Part shown: in pieces, positions 53,833-63,760 of the stretch
Position numbering within the stretch: the stretch's first letter is position 1
How the letters are laid out: each line of letters begins with the position of its first letter
NCBI RefSeq assembly: GCF_041429775.1
Contig: NZ_CP163421.1
Location: 2,257,001-2,321,000 of the forward strand
Source: Glycocaulis abyssi
GTDB taxonomy: Bacteria; Pseudomonadota; Alphaproteobacteria; Caulobacterales; Maricaulaceae
Direction of reading: 5' to 3'
Length of the DNA: 64,000 bases
The notes under the pieces: model-generated
What the model was told of the DNA's origin: nothing
Seen by the model: only the letters and a program-made list of their open reading frames with translations
Database searches by the model: none
Translations under genes and position numbers: made by a program

Positions 53833-54630
53833 ATGAACATGGATTTGAGCGGCAAGACCGCCATCATCACGGGCGGGGCCAGTGGAATCGGGCTGGCTGT
53901 GGCAAGAGCCCTGAACGCGAAAGGCACCCAAATCGCCATTGCCGACCTCAACGCGAGCGCTGCAGCCGAGGCCGGCGCGGCGCTGGGTGGTTTTGGTGAG
54001 GCCGTCAATGTAGGCGACGAAGCGGCCCTGGTGCGTTTCATCAACAAGGTTGAGCGCACGCTCGGCCCCGTCGATATCTACATGTCCAATGCGGGCCTTG
54101 GCTTTACCGACGGGCCGGGCTGGGGCGCAGGCGATGCGCCGAACGCCGCCTGGGATCTGTGCTGGCAAGTCAATGTGATGGCCAGCGTGTTTGCCGCGCG
54201 CCATCTCGCCCGCAGAATCGCCGCCCGGCAGGGCCACTTCATCATCACCTCATCAGCGGCAGGGCTTCTCGCCCAGATCGGGGATGCGCCCTATTCGGCC
54301 ACCAAGGCGGCGGCCGTGTCCTTTGCCGAGTGCCTGGCCATCACCCATGGCGATGAGGGCTTGAACGTCCACTGCCTGTGCCCGGAAGGGGTAAACACGC
54401 CGCTGGTGCAGGGCATTGAGGGCGGCGCACAGGGGCTTGGCGGATATCTGGAAGCCGACGAGGTTGCCGGCATTCTGCTCAAGGCGATGGAAGAGAAACG
54501 CTTTCTGGTGATGACCCACGCCAATACGCCAGGCTATGTCGCCAACAAGGGACAGGACCGCGACCGCTGGGTCGGTGGCATGCGCAAGCTGCGCCGCATG
54601 CTGCTGGAAAAGCTGGGCCGCCCGATGTGA
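53833..54630 (+). CDS. Short-chain dehydrogenase/reductase
   Basis: The 265-residue protein has the classical SDR features: the cofactor loop 'ITGGASGIGLAVARAL', 'SNAGLGF' (NAG), the catalytic Ser in 'IITSSAAGLL' and the YxxxK in 'YSATKAA'. An acidic residue at the end of strand 2 ('IAIADLNAS') suggests NAD rather than NADP. The substrate cannot be told. GGTTAGGAGAG upstream supports the start. It abuts the convergent OmpR-type regulator gene. Confidence 0.92.
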   Translation: MNMDLSGKTAIITGGASGIGLAVARALNAKGTQIAIADLNASAAAEAGAALGGFGEAVNVGDEAALVRFINKVERTLGPVDIYMSNAGLGFTDGPGWGAGDAPNAAWDLCWQVNVMASVFAARHLARRIAARQGHFIITSSAAGLLAQIGDAPYSATKAAAVSFAECLAITHGDEGLNVHCLCPEGVNTPLVQGIEGGAQGLGGYLEADEVAGILLKAMEEKRFLVMTHANTPGYVANKGQDRDRWVGGMRKLRRMLLEKLGRPM

Positions 54631-55317
54631 TCAGGCTTGCAGGCGGTAACCGCCCGTATCGGTGACCAGGAGGCGCGCCTTGCCCGGATCAGGCTCGATC
54701 TTCTGGCGCAGCCTGTAGATATGGGTTTCCAGCGTGTGGGTGTTGGCCTCGCGATGATAGCCCCACACCCGGTCCAGCAGCTCCTCGCGGGCGACCGGCT
54801 TGCCGCCCGCCCGGTAGAGATATTTCAGTATGCTGGTCTCCTTCTCGGTCAGGCGGATGCGCTTGCCTTCCTGATTGACCAGCTGCTTCATGCCGGGCGT
54901 GAACACGTAAGGGCCGATATTCAGCACCGCATCCTCTGACGCCTCATAGCGCCTGAGCTGGGTGCGTACCCGCTCCAGCAGGACCCGGAAGGCAATCGGT
55001 TTTGCCAGAAAATCGCTGGCCCCCGATTGCAGCCCCTTCACATGATCCTCATCGGCCGACTGCGCGGTCAGAAGGATGATCGGCACGCTCTCGCCTTCTT
55101 CGCGCAAGGCCGCGCAGGCATCGCGCCCGTCCATGTCCGGCAGGCCGACATCGAAAATGACAATATCGGGATTGTCGCCGCGCACACGCTCCATGCCCTG
55201 GCTGGCATTGGCTGCTGTAATCACGGCAAACCCGTCCTCCAGGGCAAACTGTTCGGCCAGCGCCTCGCGCAGATCGGTGTCATCATCGATAATGAGAACG
55301 GTTTTTTCACCGGCCAT
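54631..55317 (-). CDS. OmpR-family response regulator
   Basis: The 228-residue protein has a receiver domain ('VLIIDDDTDLREALAEQF', phosphorylation Asp in 'DIVIFDVGLPDMDGRDAC', Lys in 'DFLAKPIAFRVLLERV') and a winged-helix output domain ('LVNQEGKRIRLTEKETSILKYLYRAGGKPVAREELLDRVWGYHREANTHTLETHIYRLRQKIEPDP'). The ATG at 55317 gives the usual start 'MAGEKTVLIIDDD'. No histidine kinase gene adjoins it, so the partner is elsewhere. It is divergent from an L,D-transpeptidase gene, with 115 bases between. Confidence 0.93.
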   Translation of the reverse strand: MAGEKTVLIIDDDTDLREALAEQFALEDGFAVITAANASQGMERVRGDNPDIVIFDVGLPDMDGRDACAALREEGESVPIILLTAQSADEDHVKGLQSGASDFLAKPIAFRVLLERVRTQLRRYEASEDAVLNIGPYVFTPGMKQLVNQEGKRIRLTEKETSILKYLYRAGGKPVAREELLDRVWGYHREANTHTLETHIYRLRQKIEPDPGKARLLVTDTGGYRLQA

Positions 55318-55432
55318 GGCGGGCCAAGCCTCCCTGATAGGCGCACCACGCAAACATAGGGTGCGTTGCGGCCCCGCGCCAACTGCCTCTGGCTGCTTGC
55401 CAGCCGGGCAGGGCTGGCATCAGTCTGCCGGA

Positions 55433-55948
55433 ATGAAAATGACCGCTCACAGCAATGGCGTCCTGCTGGCCGCCGGCCGCACGTTTCGATGCGCGCTTGG
55501 GCGCTCCGGTGTTGTTCGCGCTGATGAGAAGCGCGAAGGGGATGGGGCGAGCCCGGCCGGGGTGTGGACGGTGCGCCGCGCCCTATGGCGCGCAGATAGG
55601 CTGGAAAAGCCCCTAACCGCCCTGCCGCTGCAGATGATCGCCAGCGATGATGGCTGGTGTGATGCGCCCGGTGACCCTGCCTATAACCGGCCCGTGCGCA
55701 TGCCCTGGCCAACGAGCCATGAAGTGATGTCGCGCGAGGACGGGCTCTATGATGTCGTTGTGGTGCTCAGCCATAATGATAGCCCGCCCGTGCCGGGGCT
55801 GGGTTCGGCCATCTTCCTGCATTGCGCCGCGCCTGATTATGCGCCCACCGAGGGCTGTATCGCGATTGCCCGCGATGAGCTGGTGGCGCTGCTTGAAGAC
55901 ATGAGCCCGGCCAGCACGCTGGAGATCAGTCCCGCCGTCTCGCCCTAG
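55433..55948 (+). CDS. L,D-transpeptidase family (YkuD-like) protein
   Basis: The 171-residue protein has the core of the YkuD fold: '[46 protein letters not shown]' and the catalytic region '[26 protein letters not shown]', with His, Gly and nucleophilic Cys in place. These enzymes form 3-3 crosslinks or attach proteins to peptidoglycan. No signal peptide is visible, which is common in this short subfamily. The start at 55433 is the first ATG of the conserved part. Its stop overlaps that of hslU by 4 bases. Confidence 0.88.
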   Translation: MKMTAHSNGVLLAAGRTFRCALGRSGVVRADEKREGDGASPAGVWTVRRALWRADRLEKPLTALPLQMIASDDGWCDAPGDPAYNRPVRMPWPTSHEVMSREDGLYDVVVVLSHNDSPPVPGLGSAIFLHCAAPDYAPTEGCIAIARDELVALLEDMSPASTLEISPAVSP

Positions 55949-57246
55949 AGAATGAACTTTGACAGATCGGCATTGGCCGCCAGCGCCTTGACCCGCTCAT
56001 GCACATAGGCGGCATCAATCACCAGCGTCTCGCCGGAACGGTCCGACGCAGTATAGCTGATCTCCTCGACCAGCCGTTCCAGTATCGTGTGCAGGCGGCG
56101 CGCGCCGATATTCTCAACGCTGGCATTCACCTCGGCTGCATAATCGGCAATCGCCTCGATCGCGCTGTCATCAAGGCTGAGCTCAAACCCTTCAGTGGCC
56201 ATCAGGGCCACATATTGCGTGACAAGGCTCGCTTCCGGCTCGGTCAAGATGGCGCGGAAATCCTCGCGGGTTAGCGCTTTGAGCTCGACACGGATCGGCA
56301 GGCGGCCCTGCAGCTCGGGCAGAAGATCGCTCGGCTTGGTGACGTGGAAGGCACCCGAGGCAATGAACAGCACATGGTCGGTCTTCACCGGGCCATATTT
56401 GGTGGCCACCGTTGCCCCCTCGATCAGGGGCAGAAGATCGCGCTGCACGCCTTCGCGTGACACATCGGCGCCCCGTGCCTCCGAGCGCGCGGCAATCTTG
56501 TCGATCTCATCGAGAAAGACGATGCCTTCGTTTTCGGTCAGCCGCACCGCCTCGGCCTGGATCTGGCTGTCATCAAGCAGACGGTCGGCCTCCTCGTGCA
56601 GCAAAGGCTCATAGGCTTCGCGCACCGTCGTGCGGATGGTCTTGCGGCGGCGGCCCATCCCCTTGCCCAGCATGTCTCCCAGATTGATCATGCCGACACC
56701 GCCCATGCCGGGCAGGTCCAGACCCTGCAGCGGATTGGCATCATCTATAAGCTCGATCTCGATCTCCTTGGCATCCAGCTCGCCTGCATGCAGCTTGCGC
56801 CGGAAGCTGTCGCGCGTCGTGGTGCTGGCACCCGGCCCGACCAGCGCGTCCAGCACGCGCTTTTCAGCCGCTTCCTCCGCCCGCCCGCGTACCTCCTCGC
56901 GGCGGCGCTCACGCACCAGCGAGATCGCAATCTCGACCAGATCGCGCACGATGGAATCCACATCCCGCCCGACATAGCCAACTTCAGTGAACTTGGTGGC
57001 TTCCACCTTCAGGAAGGGCGCGCCGGCCAGCTTGGCCAGACGCCGCGAAATCTCGGTCTTGCCGACACCGGTGGGGCCGATCATCAGAATGTTTTTCGGC
57101 GTGATCTCCGCGCGCAGGTTTTCGTCCACGCGCTTCCTGCGCCAGCGATTGCGCAGCGCAATGGCCACTGCCTTCTTGGCGTCATGCTGGCCGATAATGT
57201 GGCGGTCCAGCTCGGAGACAATTTCGCGCGGCGACAAATCGGTCAT
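55945..57246 (-). CDS. hslU: ATP-dependent protease ATPase subunit HslU
   Basis: HslU is the AAA+ unfoldase of the HslUV heat-shock protease. The 433-residue protein has '[45 protein letters not shown]' (Walker A and pore loop GYVG), Walker B '[15 protein letters not shown]' and the C-terminus 'SKFIL' that docks into HslV. The acidic I-domain is shorter than in enterics, as is usual in alphaproteobacteria. hslV normally precedes hslU, but the next gene upstream is queG, so the peptidase must be elsewhere. Confidence 0.96.
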   Translation of the reverse strand: MTDLSPREIVSELDRHIIGQHDAKKAVAIALRNRWRRKRVDENLRAEITPKNILMIGPTGVGKTEISRRLAKLAGAPFLKVEATKFTEVGYVGRDVDSIVRDLVEIAISLVRERRREEVRGRAEEAAEKRVLDALVGPGASTTTRDSFRRKLHAGELDAKEIEIELIDDANPLQGLDLPGMGGVGMINLGDMLGKGMGRRRKTIRTTVREAYEPLLHEEADRLLDDSQIQAEAVRLTENEGIVFLDEIDKIAARSEARGADVSREGVQRDLLPLIEGATVATKYGPVKTDHVLFIASGAFHVTKPSDLLPELQGRLPIRVELKALTREDFRAILTEPEASLVTQYVALMATEGFELSLDDSAIEAIADYAAEVNASVENIGARRLHTILERLVEEISYTASDRSGETLVIDAAYVHERVKALAANADLSKFIL

Positions 57247-57334
57247 CTACAGCCCTTGAAAAACATTATGAGATCAGGCGACCGCGCTCATGTAGGCAAT
57301 CGGAACCGTACGGGAAACCCTTGGACCAGAACCG

Positions 57335-58456
57335 CTAGCAGGGATCAGTGTTCCATTCGGCGCAGACATCGCTATCGGTCTCGGCGGCAACCCTTGACGT
57401 CCGTTCGGTGAGAAAGCGCGCCGCATCCAGCCGGGACAGCGCCCAGACCGCTGCGCCACGCACCAAAGCGCTGTCATCATCCAGCCGGTCCAACACCGCC
57501 TCCAGCGCGTCCGGGCCGGTATCATTGCCCAGCGCAATCAGCACATTGCGTACAAACCGGTCCCGCCCGATGCGCTTGACCGGCGAAGCGGTGAACAGCG
57601 CGCGGAAACCCGCATCATCGAGGCGTGAAAGCTCGGCCAGCAAGGGCGCTTCCAGCTCGGCGCGGGCATGAAATGCGGTCTCTTGCGTACGCGCGGCAAA
57701 CTTGTTCCACGGGCACACGGCCAGGCAGTCATCACAGCCATAGATGCGATTGCCCATGGCGGCCCGGAATTCGCGCGGTATGGGGCCTTTATGCTCGATG
57801 GTGAGGTAGGAGATGCAGCGGCGCGCATCGAGTTGATAGGGCGCAGGAAACGCGTCTGTGGGGCAGATATCGAGGCAGGCCCGGCACGACCCGCAATAAT
57901 CGGTCTCAGGTGTGTCGGGAACGAGTTCCGCCTCGGTCAGCATCACGCCCAGAAACAGCCAGCTGCCCCAGTCCCGGCTGACCAGATTGGTGTGCTTGCC
58001 CTGCCAGCCCAGCCCGGAGCGCGCCGCCAGCGGCTTTTCCATCAGGGGCGCGGTATCGACAAAGACCTTCACGCCCTCACCCGTTTCGCCGTGAAAGGCG
58101 CGCGCCATCTGTTTGAGGCGCTTTTTGAGAAGATCGTGATAGTCCCGGTTGCGCGCATAGACCGAAATGACGGCCCGGTCGGTATGCGCAAGATCATCGA
58201 GCGGATCATGCTCCGGCCCGTAATTGAGGCCCACCACCACCGCCGAGCGGGCTTCCGGCCACATGGCAGTGGGGTGAACGCGCCGGTCCAGCGTCTCTTC
58301 CATCCAGCCCATACTGCCATGATGACCAGCCTCGACAAACGCACGCAGCCGGTCTCCCGCCTCCCAGCGCGCATCCGCGCGGGTTATGCGCACGGCGTCA
58401 AACCCGGCATCGCGCGCCAGCGCGCGCACCCTGTCAGAAAGCTGGGCCTTCATCAT
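57335..58456 (-). CDS. queG: Epoxyqueuosine reductase QueG
   Basis: QueG uses cobalamin and two [4Fe-4S] clusters to make queuosine in tRNA. The 373-residue protein has 'FVDTAPLMEKPLAARSGLGWQGKHTNLV' and the ferredoxin-like clusters 'CGSCRACLDICPTDAFPAPYQLDARRCISYLTIEHKG' and 'YGCDDCLAVCPWNKF'. HEAT-like repeats follow ('RNVLIALGNDTGPDALEAVLDRLDDDSALVRGAAVWAL'). The ATG at 58456 overlaps the stop of the smr gene; the frame is open further upstream but without family sequence. Its need for B12 fits the cob genes in the window. Confidence 0.96.
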   Translation of the reverse strand: MMKAQLSDRVRALARDAGFDAVRITRADARWEAGDRLRAFVEAGHHGSMGWMEETLDRRVHPTAMWPEARSAVVVGLNYGPEHDPLDDLAHTDRAVISVYARNRDYHDLLKKRLKQMARAFHGETGEGVKVFVDTAPLMEKPLAARSGLGWQGKHTNLVSRDWGSWLFLGVMLTEAELVPDTPETDYCGSCRACLDICPTDAFPAPYQLDARRCISYLTIEHKGPIPREFRAAMGNRIYGCDDCLAVCPWNKFAARTQETAFHARAELEAPLLAELSRLDDAGFRALFTASPVKRIGRDRFVRNVLIALGNDTGPDALEAVLDRLDDDSALVRGAAVWALSRLDAARFLTERTSRVAAETDSDVCAEWNTDPC

Positions 58457-59016
58457 GCCCGCAGCATGACATAGAAGGCCCCCGCCCCGCCATGACGGGC
58501 ATGGGCGGGCGCATAACCGCTGACCAGCACGGCAAAGTCCGGCTCGGCCAGCCATAGGGGCAGGCTGCGGCGCAAGACCCCCGGCAGGGAGGGCGCATCC
58601 GGCGTCCAGGGCTCAAACCGGCTTGTATCCTCTGCCCGCCCGGCGGCCCCCTTGCCGGTGATGACGAGGATAGTCTGATGGCCCTTCATGGCCGCGCGGG
58701 ACAGAAAAGCCAGCAGCATCTGGCGGGCACGGGCGGCCGTCTCGCCATGCAGATCAATGCGCGCATCAATCTCCACACGCCCGCGGCGCACCTTGCGTTC
58801 GGCGCCGCGCTCCACCGGTGCCTTGCGCGGCACAGACCCGGCATTCAGCGCGGCAGGCGCAGCGCCGCTCCTGCCTCTGAGCAGGGTGGCAAACCCTTCC
58901 TCATTCACCGGTGGCTGAACGCGCATTCCGCCTGCCGGCAGGGGCCGGGCCGTGCGCGACACCTTGCGCCAGAGGGCGCGTTCTTCCGGTGTCAGGGTGC
59001 GCTTCGGCCCGCTCAT
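58453..59016 (-). CDS. Smr/MutS2-type endonuclease-domain protein
   Basis: The 187-residue protein has a C-terminal Smr domain of about residues 85-187: 'IDARIDLHGETAARARQMLLAFL', 'TILVITGKGAAG' and 'PGVLRRSLPLWL', ending in a Gly/His-rich piece ('ARHGGAGAFYVML'). The DLHG and TGKG motifs are the nuclease or nucleic-acid-binding signature. The N-terminal half is a basic linker. It overlaps queG by 4 bases and follows mltA by 6 bases, so it is part of the same operon. Confidence 0.93.
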   Translation of the reverse strand: MSGPKRTLTPEERALWRKVSRTARPLPAGGMRVQPPVNEEGFATLLRGRSGAAPAALNAGSVPRKAPVERGAERKVRRGRVEIDARIDLHGETAARARQMLLAFLSRAAMKGHQTILVITGKGAAGRAEDTSRFEPWTPDAPSLPGVLRRSLPLWLAEPDFAVLVSGYAPAHARHGGAGAFYVMLRA

Positions 59017-59022
59017 GGCCTG

Positions 59023-60249
59023 TCACGATGTCCGGCGCAGCCGGGCCGCCAGCGCGTTGGGGAGGAGCAAGTGCCAGCGCGCGAAACTGTTCTGGCGCCC
59101 GGCCGTCTGTCCGGCCTCGTCACCCCAGCCAAAAAAGAGATCGCCGCGCACCGGGCCAGTAATGGCCCCGCCGGCATCCTGCGCGATGACCAGCCCCTGC
59201 CAGCGGCCCTGCCCCGACACTTCGCCATCAATAAACACCGGCATGCCCCAGGCATGGAAGGCCGGATCGACCGCCAGGCTCGCCATCGGTGTCAGCGGCA
59301 CGCCCTGTGATCCCATCGGGCCGGTATTGGCGTCAGCGATCTCCTGCAGATCGAAGAACACATAGCGCGGATTTTCGTTGAAGAGCGGCGTCCACGCCGA
59401 CGGGCCGTTACGCACCAGCCAGTTTTCGATGTGGTGTTTGGACGCCTGTCCCGGCGGCAGCTCGCCCCGGTCCAGAAGCAACCGGCCAATAGACACGTAA
59501 GGATGACCATTATGGGCGGCAAAGGCGGCCCGGCGCTGACTGCCATCATCAAACACCAGACGGCCAGAGCCTTGAATCTGCATGAAGAACACGTCGATCG
59601 GGCGGCCCCAGGCCAGCGGCACGCCGATATTCATCGCCTCGATCTCGGCGCGCGGACGCGCCTCGTCCGCCCCGCCAAACCGGTTCGCATCAAGCCCGGC
59701 AATGAGCTGGGACATGTCCCCGCGCGGCGCAACGCCGGGCCGCGCCCGGATCGCCATGGAAAACTCATTATCGGGATAATGGCGCGCCTGAACCATGGGC
59801 TCGTAATAGCCGGTCAGCCGCCCCTCGCCGCCCACCGAAACAGGCGCGAAGCGCGCCTCGAAGAAGCTGCGTGCCATCTGGGGTGTTGCGCCGCGCGCGA
59901 TCAGGGTGAGCGCTTCGTCGCACACCGCATGCCAGTCACCGGCCCGGCCCGCATAGGGCGCGCGCTCATTAAGTGGACGGTCGGCCGGGCGGCGCTGGAT
60001 CGCCTCGCAGCTTTGTCCAAACGAGCGCAAGGCCGCGCTGGCATCATGCCGGCTCCAGCCTTCGAGCGCGCCAAACCCCGATAGCGGGCGTAGATCGAGA
60101 GATGATACGGCAGGGGGTTGCGGCGCAGTGCCAGGCCCGTCAGGCACGCTGGCACAGGCCGAGATGACAAGGGTCAGGCAGAGCGCAAGAAGGGCGTCAG
60201 GCCGGGCGTACAGCGGAAAGCCGCCAGTTGGGGTTGTCGCTCGTGACAT
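59023..60249 (-). CDS. mltA: Membrane-bound lytic murein transglycosylase A
   Basis: MltA cleaves peptidoglycan glycan strands to 1,6-anhydro products. The 408-residue protein has a lipoprotein-like signal ('LCLTLVISACASVP') and the family blocks 'GRLTGYYEPMVQARHYPDNEF', 'PLAWGRPIDVFFMQIQGSGRLVF', 'NGHPYVSIGRLLLDRGELPPG' and the catalytic Asp region 'LVIAQDAGGAITGPVRGDLFFGWGDEAG' near the end. The ATG at 60249 overlaps the end of the Tim44-like gene by 53 bases; no later ATG gives the signal peptide. Confidence 0.95.
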   Translation of the reverse strand: MSRATTPTGGFPLYARPDALLALCLTLVISACASVPDGPGTAPQPPAVSSLDLRPLSGFGALEGWSRHDASAALRSFGQSCEAIQRRPADRPLNERAPYAGRAGDWHAVCDEALTLIARGATPQMARSFFEARFAPVSVGGEGRLTGYYEPMVQARHYPDNEFSMAIRARPGVAPRGDMSQLIAGLDANRFGGADEARPRAEIEAMNIGVPLAWGRPIDVFFMQIQGSGRLVFDDGSQRRAAFAAHNGHPYVSIGRLLLDRGELPPGQASKHHIENWLVRNGPSAWTPLFNENPRYVFFDLQEIADANTGPMGSQGVPLTPMASLAVDPAFHAWGMPVFIDGEVSGQGRWQGLVIAQDAGGAITGPVRGDLFFGWGDEAGQTAGRQNSFARWHLLLPNALAARLRRTS

Positions 60250-60880
60250 CGCGCTCAAAGCTCCAGATCTCGGCTACCGGGTGCAACGCCGCGATATCGC
60301 CCGAAACCACGCTGCCATCGCTGGCGCGGGTCTCGTGGGCGATCTCGGCAACGAATCGCACCTTGATCTTGGCCTTCGGCCCGTTAAGGGAAGCTTCCTG
60401 CAGACGCGCTTCCTTGATCCGGTCAATCTCGGTGGTCAGGGTTTCACCCTTCGCCGCCCGCGCCTCGATGGCTTCACGATAGGCAGTCAGGACGCGCGGC
60501 GAGAGCAAGGGCTCAAGCGCTTCCACATCCCCGCGCGCGAACGCACCGGCAATCATGCCATAGGCGGCTCGCGCGCCCTGGATGAACTCGGCGGCATCGA
60601 AACTGCCATCGGCATCGGCTATGGCTTCAAGCCCGTCATAGGCCGTATCATCAACATCAACCGTGCTAAACGCGGCCTGCGCGCGTTGCGGCGTGTCCTG
60701 GGACAGGGCCGTGTCGGAAACGGGCGCTGGCGCATCGCGGGTAACGGCCTTCTCGGCTTCCTCGCGCGCATGCTCTTCGGGCGAGCGCCCCACCGGGCGG
60801 CCCAAGGCCATGTAAAGCCGGATGCCGATGAACACGGCAAGACCTGCAAAAAAGAGTATCTGCAACAATTCCACGCGCAC
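60197..60880 (-). CDS. Tim44-domain membrane protein (TimA-like)
   Basis: The 227-residue protein has one N-terminal membrane helix ('LLQILFFAGLAVFIGIRLYMAL'), an acidic linker to about residue 85 and a Tim44-like domain ('FIQGARAAYGMIAGAFARGDVEALEPLLSPRVLTAYREAIEARAAKGETL', ending 'VAEIWSFERDVTSDNPNWRLSAVRPA'). Alphaproteobacterial relatives (TimA) are bacterial counterparts of the mitochondrial import-motor subunit; their function is not settled. It leads the run mltA-smr-queG and is divergent from secB, an arrangement common in this class. Confidence 0.92.
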   Translation of the reverse strand: MRVELLQILFFAGLAVFIGIRLYMALGRPVGRSPEEHAREEAEKAVTRDAPAPVSDTALSQDTPQRAQAAFSTVDVDDTAYDGLEAIADADGSFDAAEFIQGARAAYGMIAGAFARGDVEALEPLLSPRVLTAYREAIEARAAKGETLTTEIDRIKEARLQEASLNGPKAKIKVRFVAEIAHETRASDGSVVSGDIAALHPVAEIWSFERDVTSDNPNWRLSAVRPA

Positions 60881-61134
60881 TTACCTCTTGGCCGCCCGCC
60901 TCGCGGGCGTGAATCTGGCCGTCCCTGTCTACTCATATAGGCCGTCAGGCGCTACAGGTCAGCCCGCGCAATGCAGGCTGCTCTTCTTGGCCGTGGTCTT
61001 GATCGCTGGCTTGCCCGCCACGGCGCGGCATGCTACCCGCCCAGACCTTGCACAGGAAGCGGGCCCATTCCAGCCCTGCTGCCGGCCTTCCAATGCCAAG
61101 GCTGGAAAAACGCCTACAGGAGCTTGCACCGAAC

Positions 61135-61638
61135 ATGGCTGATACCCCCAACACACCCGATCAGAGCGCAAATCCGGCCAGCGGGCCGAGCGTGAGAATA
61201 CTGGGGCAGTATGTAAAGGACCTCTCCTTCGAAAATCCCGGCGCGCCCGACACGCTGCGCGGCAGCGCGGCCCAGCCCAATATCGATCTGGGCATTGATG
61301 TGCGCGTACGCGCGCTGGATGCGGAAAACTTCGAGGTCGAGCTGCTTCTTTCGGCCAAGGCTGAGCGCGAGAATGCCACCTTGTTCGTCTGCGAGCTGAG
61401 CTATGCCGGCCTGTTCCAGATCCGCGGCATGGACGAGCAGTCGCGCGAAGCCTTCCTGCTGGTCGAGGCCCCGCGCCTGACCTTCCCGTTTGCCCGCGAA
61501 ATCGTGGCCAGCGCGACGCAAAATGGCGGCTTCCCGCCGCTCATGCTGGAGCCTGTCGATTTTGCCAGCCTCTATCGCCAGCAGCTCGCCCAGCGCGCGC
61601 AAGGCGGTTCGGGCAATCCGCCAGCCGGCAACGCCTGA
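61135..61638 (+). CDS. secB: Protein-export chaperone SecB
   Basis: SecB is the tetrameric chaperone that delivers unfolded precursors to SecA. The 167-residue protein has the family blocks 'ILGQYVKDLSFENPGAP', 'IDVRVRALDAENFEVELLLSAKAERENATLFVCELSYAGLFQI' and 'PFAREIVASATQNGGFPPLMLEPVDFASLYRQQLAQRA'. AGGAG lies upstream of the ATG at 61135. The frame is open from 61030, but only this start fits. Its stop abuts the stop of convergent dnaQ. Confidence 0.97.
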   Translation: MADTPNTPDQSANPASGPSVRILGQYVKDLSFENPGAPDTLRGSAAQPNIDLGIDVRVRALDAENFEVELLLSAKAERENATLFVCELSYAGLFQIRGMDEQSREAFLLVEAPRLTFPFAREIVASATQNGGFPPLMLEPVDFASLYRQQLAQRAQGGSGNPPAGNA

Positions 61639-62325
61639 TCAGACGCCGAACTTTTTCCAGACGCGCGCCTCGCCCATCTCGGCCACAAAGCCTGCATGGA
61701 GGGCGCGCTCTTCGGGCGTGCTTGAAGGCTGCAAGGGGGTTGGGCGCGGCGGGCGCGGAGCATAACGCACCGTGCGGTCCGTGCCTTCCAGCCCGGCAAA
61801 GTCCAGCGCGCGCGTGCGCCCGCCATTAAGCTCCAGATACACTTCTGCCAGCAGATAGGCATCGATCAGCGCGCCATGCTTGGTGCGGCTTTCCAGCGAG
61901 ATATCAAAGCGTTTGCACAGCGCATCCAGATTGGCCGGCGAGCCTGGAAAGCGCTCGCGCGCCATCGCGGCCGTATCCTTGAACCGGCTGTCGGGATAAG
62001 GGTCCAGCCCGGCGCGCGTCAGCTCCATATTGATGAAGCCCCGGTCAAAGGGCGCATTGTGCGCCACCATCACCGCATCCCCGACAAAGGCGATGAAATC
62101 CTGCGCCACCTCTTCAAAGCGCGGCTTGTCGCGCAGCATTTCGCGCGTATGCCCGGTAATGGCTGTTACTTCTGCCGGGATATCGCGGTCTGGATTGATG
62201 AGGGCGTGAAACTCGCGCCCCGTCGGGATCATGTTGATCACCTCGACACAGCCCAGCTCGGTCACCCGGTCGCCCTCGAGCGGGTAGAGCCCGGTCGTCT
62301 CTGTATCGAATATGATCTCTCTCAT
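61639..62325 (-). CDS. dnaQ: DNA polymerase III epsilon subunit (proofreading exonuclease)
   Basis: The 228-residue protein has the DEDDh exonuclease motifs: ExoI '[12 protein letters not shown]', ExoII '[14 protein letters not shown]' and ExoIII '[16 protein letters not shown]' with the catalytic His. It is the 3'-5' proofreader of the replicase. The C-terminal tail beyond residue 185 binds the alpha subunit in relatives. Its ATG overlaps the coaE stop by 4 bases. Confidence 0.96.
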   Translation of the reverse strand: MREIIFDTETTGLYPLEGDRVTELGCVEVINMIPTGREFHALINPDRDIPAEVTAITGHTREMLRDKPRFEEVAQDFIAFVGDAVMVAHNAPFDRGFINMELTRAGLDPYPDSRFKDTAAMARERFPGSPANLDALCKRFDISLESRTKHGALIDAYLLAEVYLELNGGRTRALDFAGLEGTDRTVRYAPRPPRPTPLQPSSTPEERALHAGFVAEMGEARVWKKFGV

Positions 62326-62930
62326 GGGCGCGGATTCTGACTGCTTTTGCGCAAGGCATCCAGAACGGCGCGCACCTGATGGCGCGCATCATCCACACCT
62401 TTTGACGTGTCGATGATGAAATCCGCCCGTTGCCGCTTTTCGCCATCGGGCGTCTGGCGCGCGAGGATCATGTCCAGCTTTTCCGCGTGCATGCCGTCAC
62501 GGGCGAGTACCCGCGTCCGCTGGATATCCTCTGGCGCAGAGACAACCACGATCACATCGACATGATCCTCCATGCCGGTCTCGAACAGGAGCGGAATATC
62601 AAAAAGCACGCACCAGGCCCCATCCTTGCGCGCCTGCTCCAGGAAGCCCGCGCGCCGCGCCGCCACCAGCGGATGCACGATGGCTTCAAGACGGGCGAAG
62701 TCCGCAGGGCTTTCTTTCAGATGGGCGCTAAGCGCCTCGCGATCCACGCGCCCGTCCCTGACCACATCAGGAAACATGGCGCCGACCGGCTTTACCGCCT
62801 CGCCGCCCGGCGCATACATCGCCGCCACCGCCGCATCGGCGTCAAAGACCGGCACGCCCTGTTGTGCAAACAGGGCGGCGGTCGTGCTCTTGCCCATGCC
62901 GATCGAGCCGGTGAGGCCAATCGCGATCAT
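62322..62930 (-). CDS. coaE: Dephospho-CoA kinase
   Basis: CoaE phosphorylates dephospho-CoA in the last step of CoA synthesis. The 202-residue protein has the P-loop '[22 protein letters not shown]', '[19 protein letters not shown]', '[12 protein letters not shown]', '[26 protein letters not shown]' and '[18 protein letters not shown]'. It overlaps aroE and dnaQ by 4 bases each, so it sits in a tightly coupled run. Confidence 0.97.
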   Translation of the reverse strand: MIAIGLTGSIGMGKSTTAALFAQQGVPVFDADAAVAAMYAPGGEAVKPVGAMFPDVVRDGRVDREALSAHLKESPADFARLEAIVHPLVAARRAGFLEQARKDGAWCVLFDIPLLFETGMEDHVDVIVVVSAPEDIQRTRVLARDGMHAEKLDMILARQTPDGEKRQRADFIIDTSKGVDDARHQVRAVLDALRKSSQNPRP

Positions 62931-63760
62931 GGCCTGCCCTCCAGCGCCGCTTCCAGCATGGCCCTGACCGGCGTACGGGCAGGAACAGGCTTGCCAAAAA
63001 AGGCTTCAAAGGCCGGGCGGGCCTGTCCGATCAGCATGGAAAGCCCGCCTACCGTGCGTAGGGCCCGCGAGCGCGCCTGCTTCAAAAGCCCGGTTTCCAG
63101 CGGCACATAGACCATGTCGAACACCAGCGCGTCTGCGGGGAGAATATCCAGTGGCAGCGCCAGTGCGGGCTGGCCCTTCATGCCAAGGCTGGTGGCGTTG
63201 ATGACCAGACGCGCGCCCTCCAGCGCCCTTGGCGCCGCGTCCAGCCCGTGGATCTCCGCCGCGCAGCCCATCGAACGGGCAAGCTCTGCTGCCCTGTCAG
63301 GGCTGCGATTGACGATGCGCGCCGGCACACCAGCGGCCTTGAGCACGTAAAGCGCAGCGCGGGCAGCCCCGCCCGCGCCGATCAATACCGCCGGGCCGGT
63401 TTCCGCCTGCCAGCCGCCCTCGTCCAGCGTGGCCCTGATGCCGGTAATGTCGGTATTGTCGGCGTGAATCCTTGCCTTTTCAAACACCAGAACATTGGCG
63501 GCCCCCGCCGCGCGCGCCGCATCACTGGCGGTGTCGGCCAGCGCCAGCGCCGCCTCCTTGTGAGGGAGGGTCACGTTCACCCCGGCATATCCGGCCTCTC
63601 GCAGACGATGGATTGTGTCTGCAAAATCCTCCGGCGCGGCAGCGACGGGGCTGTACTCGCCCTCAATGCCGGCATCGTTCAGCCAGGCGGTCATCATGGC
63701 GGGCGAGAGCGAATGGCCGACCGGCCAGCCAATCACACCGGCCTTTCTGACCCCGCCCAT
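62927..63760 (-). CDS. aroE: Shikimate dehydrogenase
   Basis: AroE reduces 3-dehydroshikimate with NADPH in the aromatic amino-acid pathway. The 277-residue protein has the shikimate-binding '[17 protein letters not shown]' and '[11 protein letters not shown]' with the catalytic Lys, the Asp of 'ADNTDITGI', the cofactor loop '[20 protein letters not shown]' and '[12 protein letters not shown]'. The start is the ATG at 63760, which overlaps the maf stop (TGATG); a GTG one codon upstream is also possible. Confidence 0.96.
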   Translation of the reverse strand: MGGVRKAGVIGWPVGHSLSPAMMTAWLNDAGIEGEYSPVAAAPEDFADTIHRLREAGYAGVNVTLPHKEAALALADTASDAARAAGAANVLVFEKARIHADNTDITGIRATLDEGGWQAETGPAVLIGAGGAARAALYVLKAAGVPARIVNRSPDRAAELARSMGCAAEIHGLDAAPRALEGARLVINATSLGMKGQPALALPLDILPADALVFDMVYVPLETGLLKQARSRALRTVGGLSMLIGQARPAFEAFFGKPVPARTPVRAMLEAALEGRP

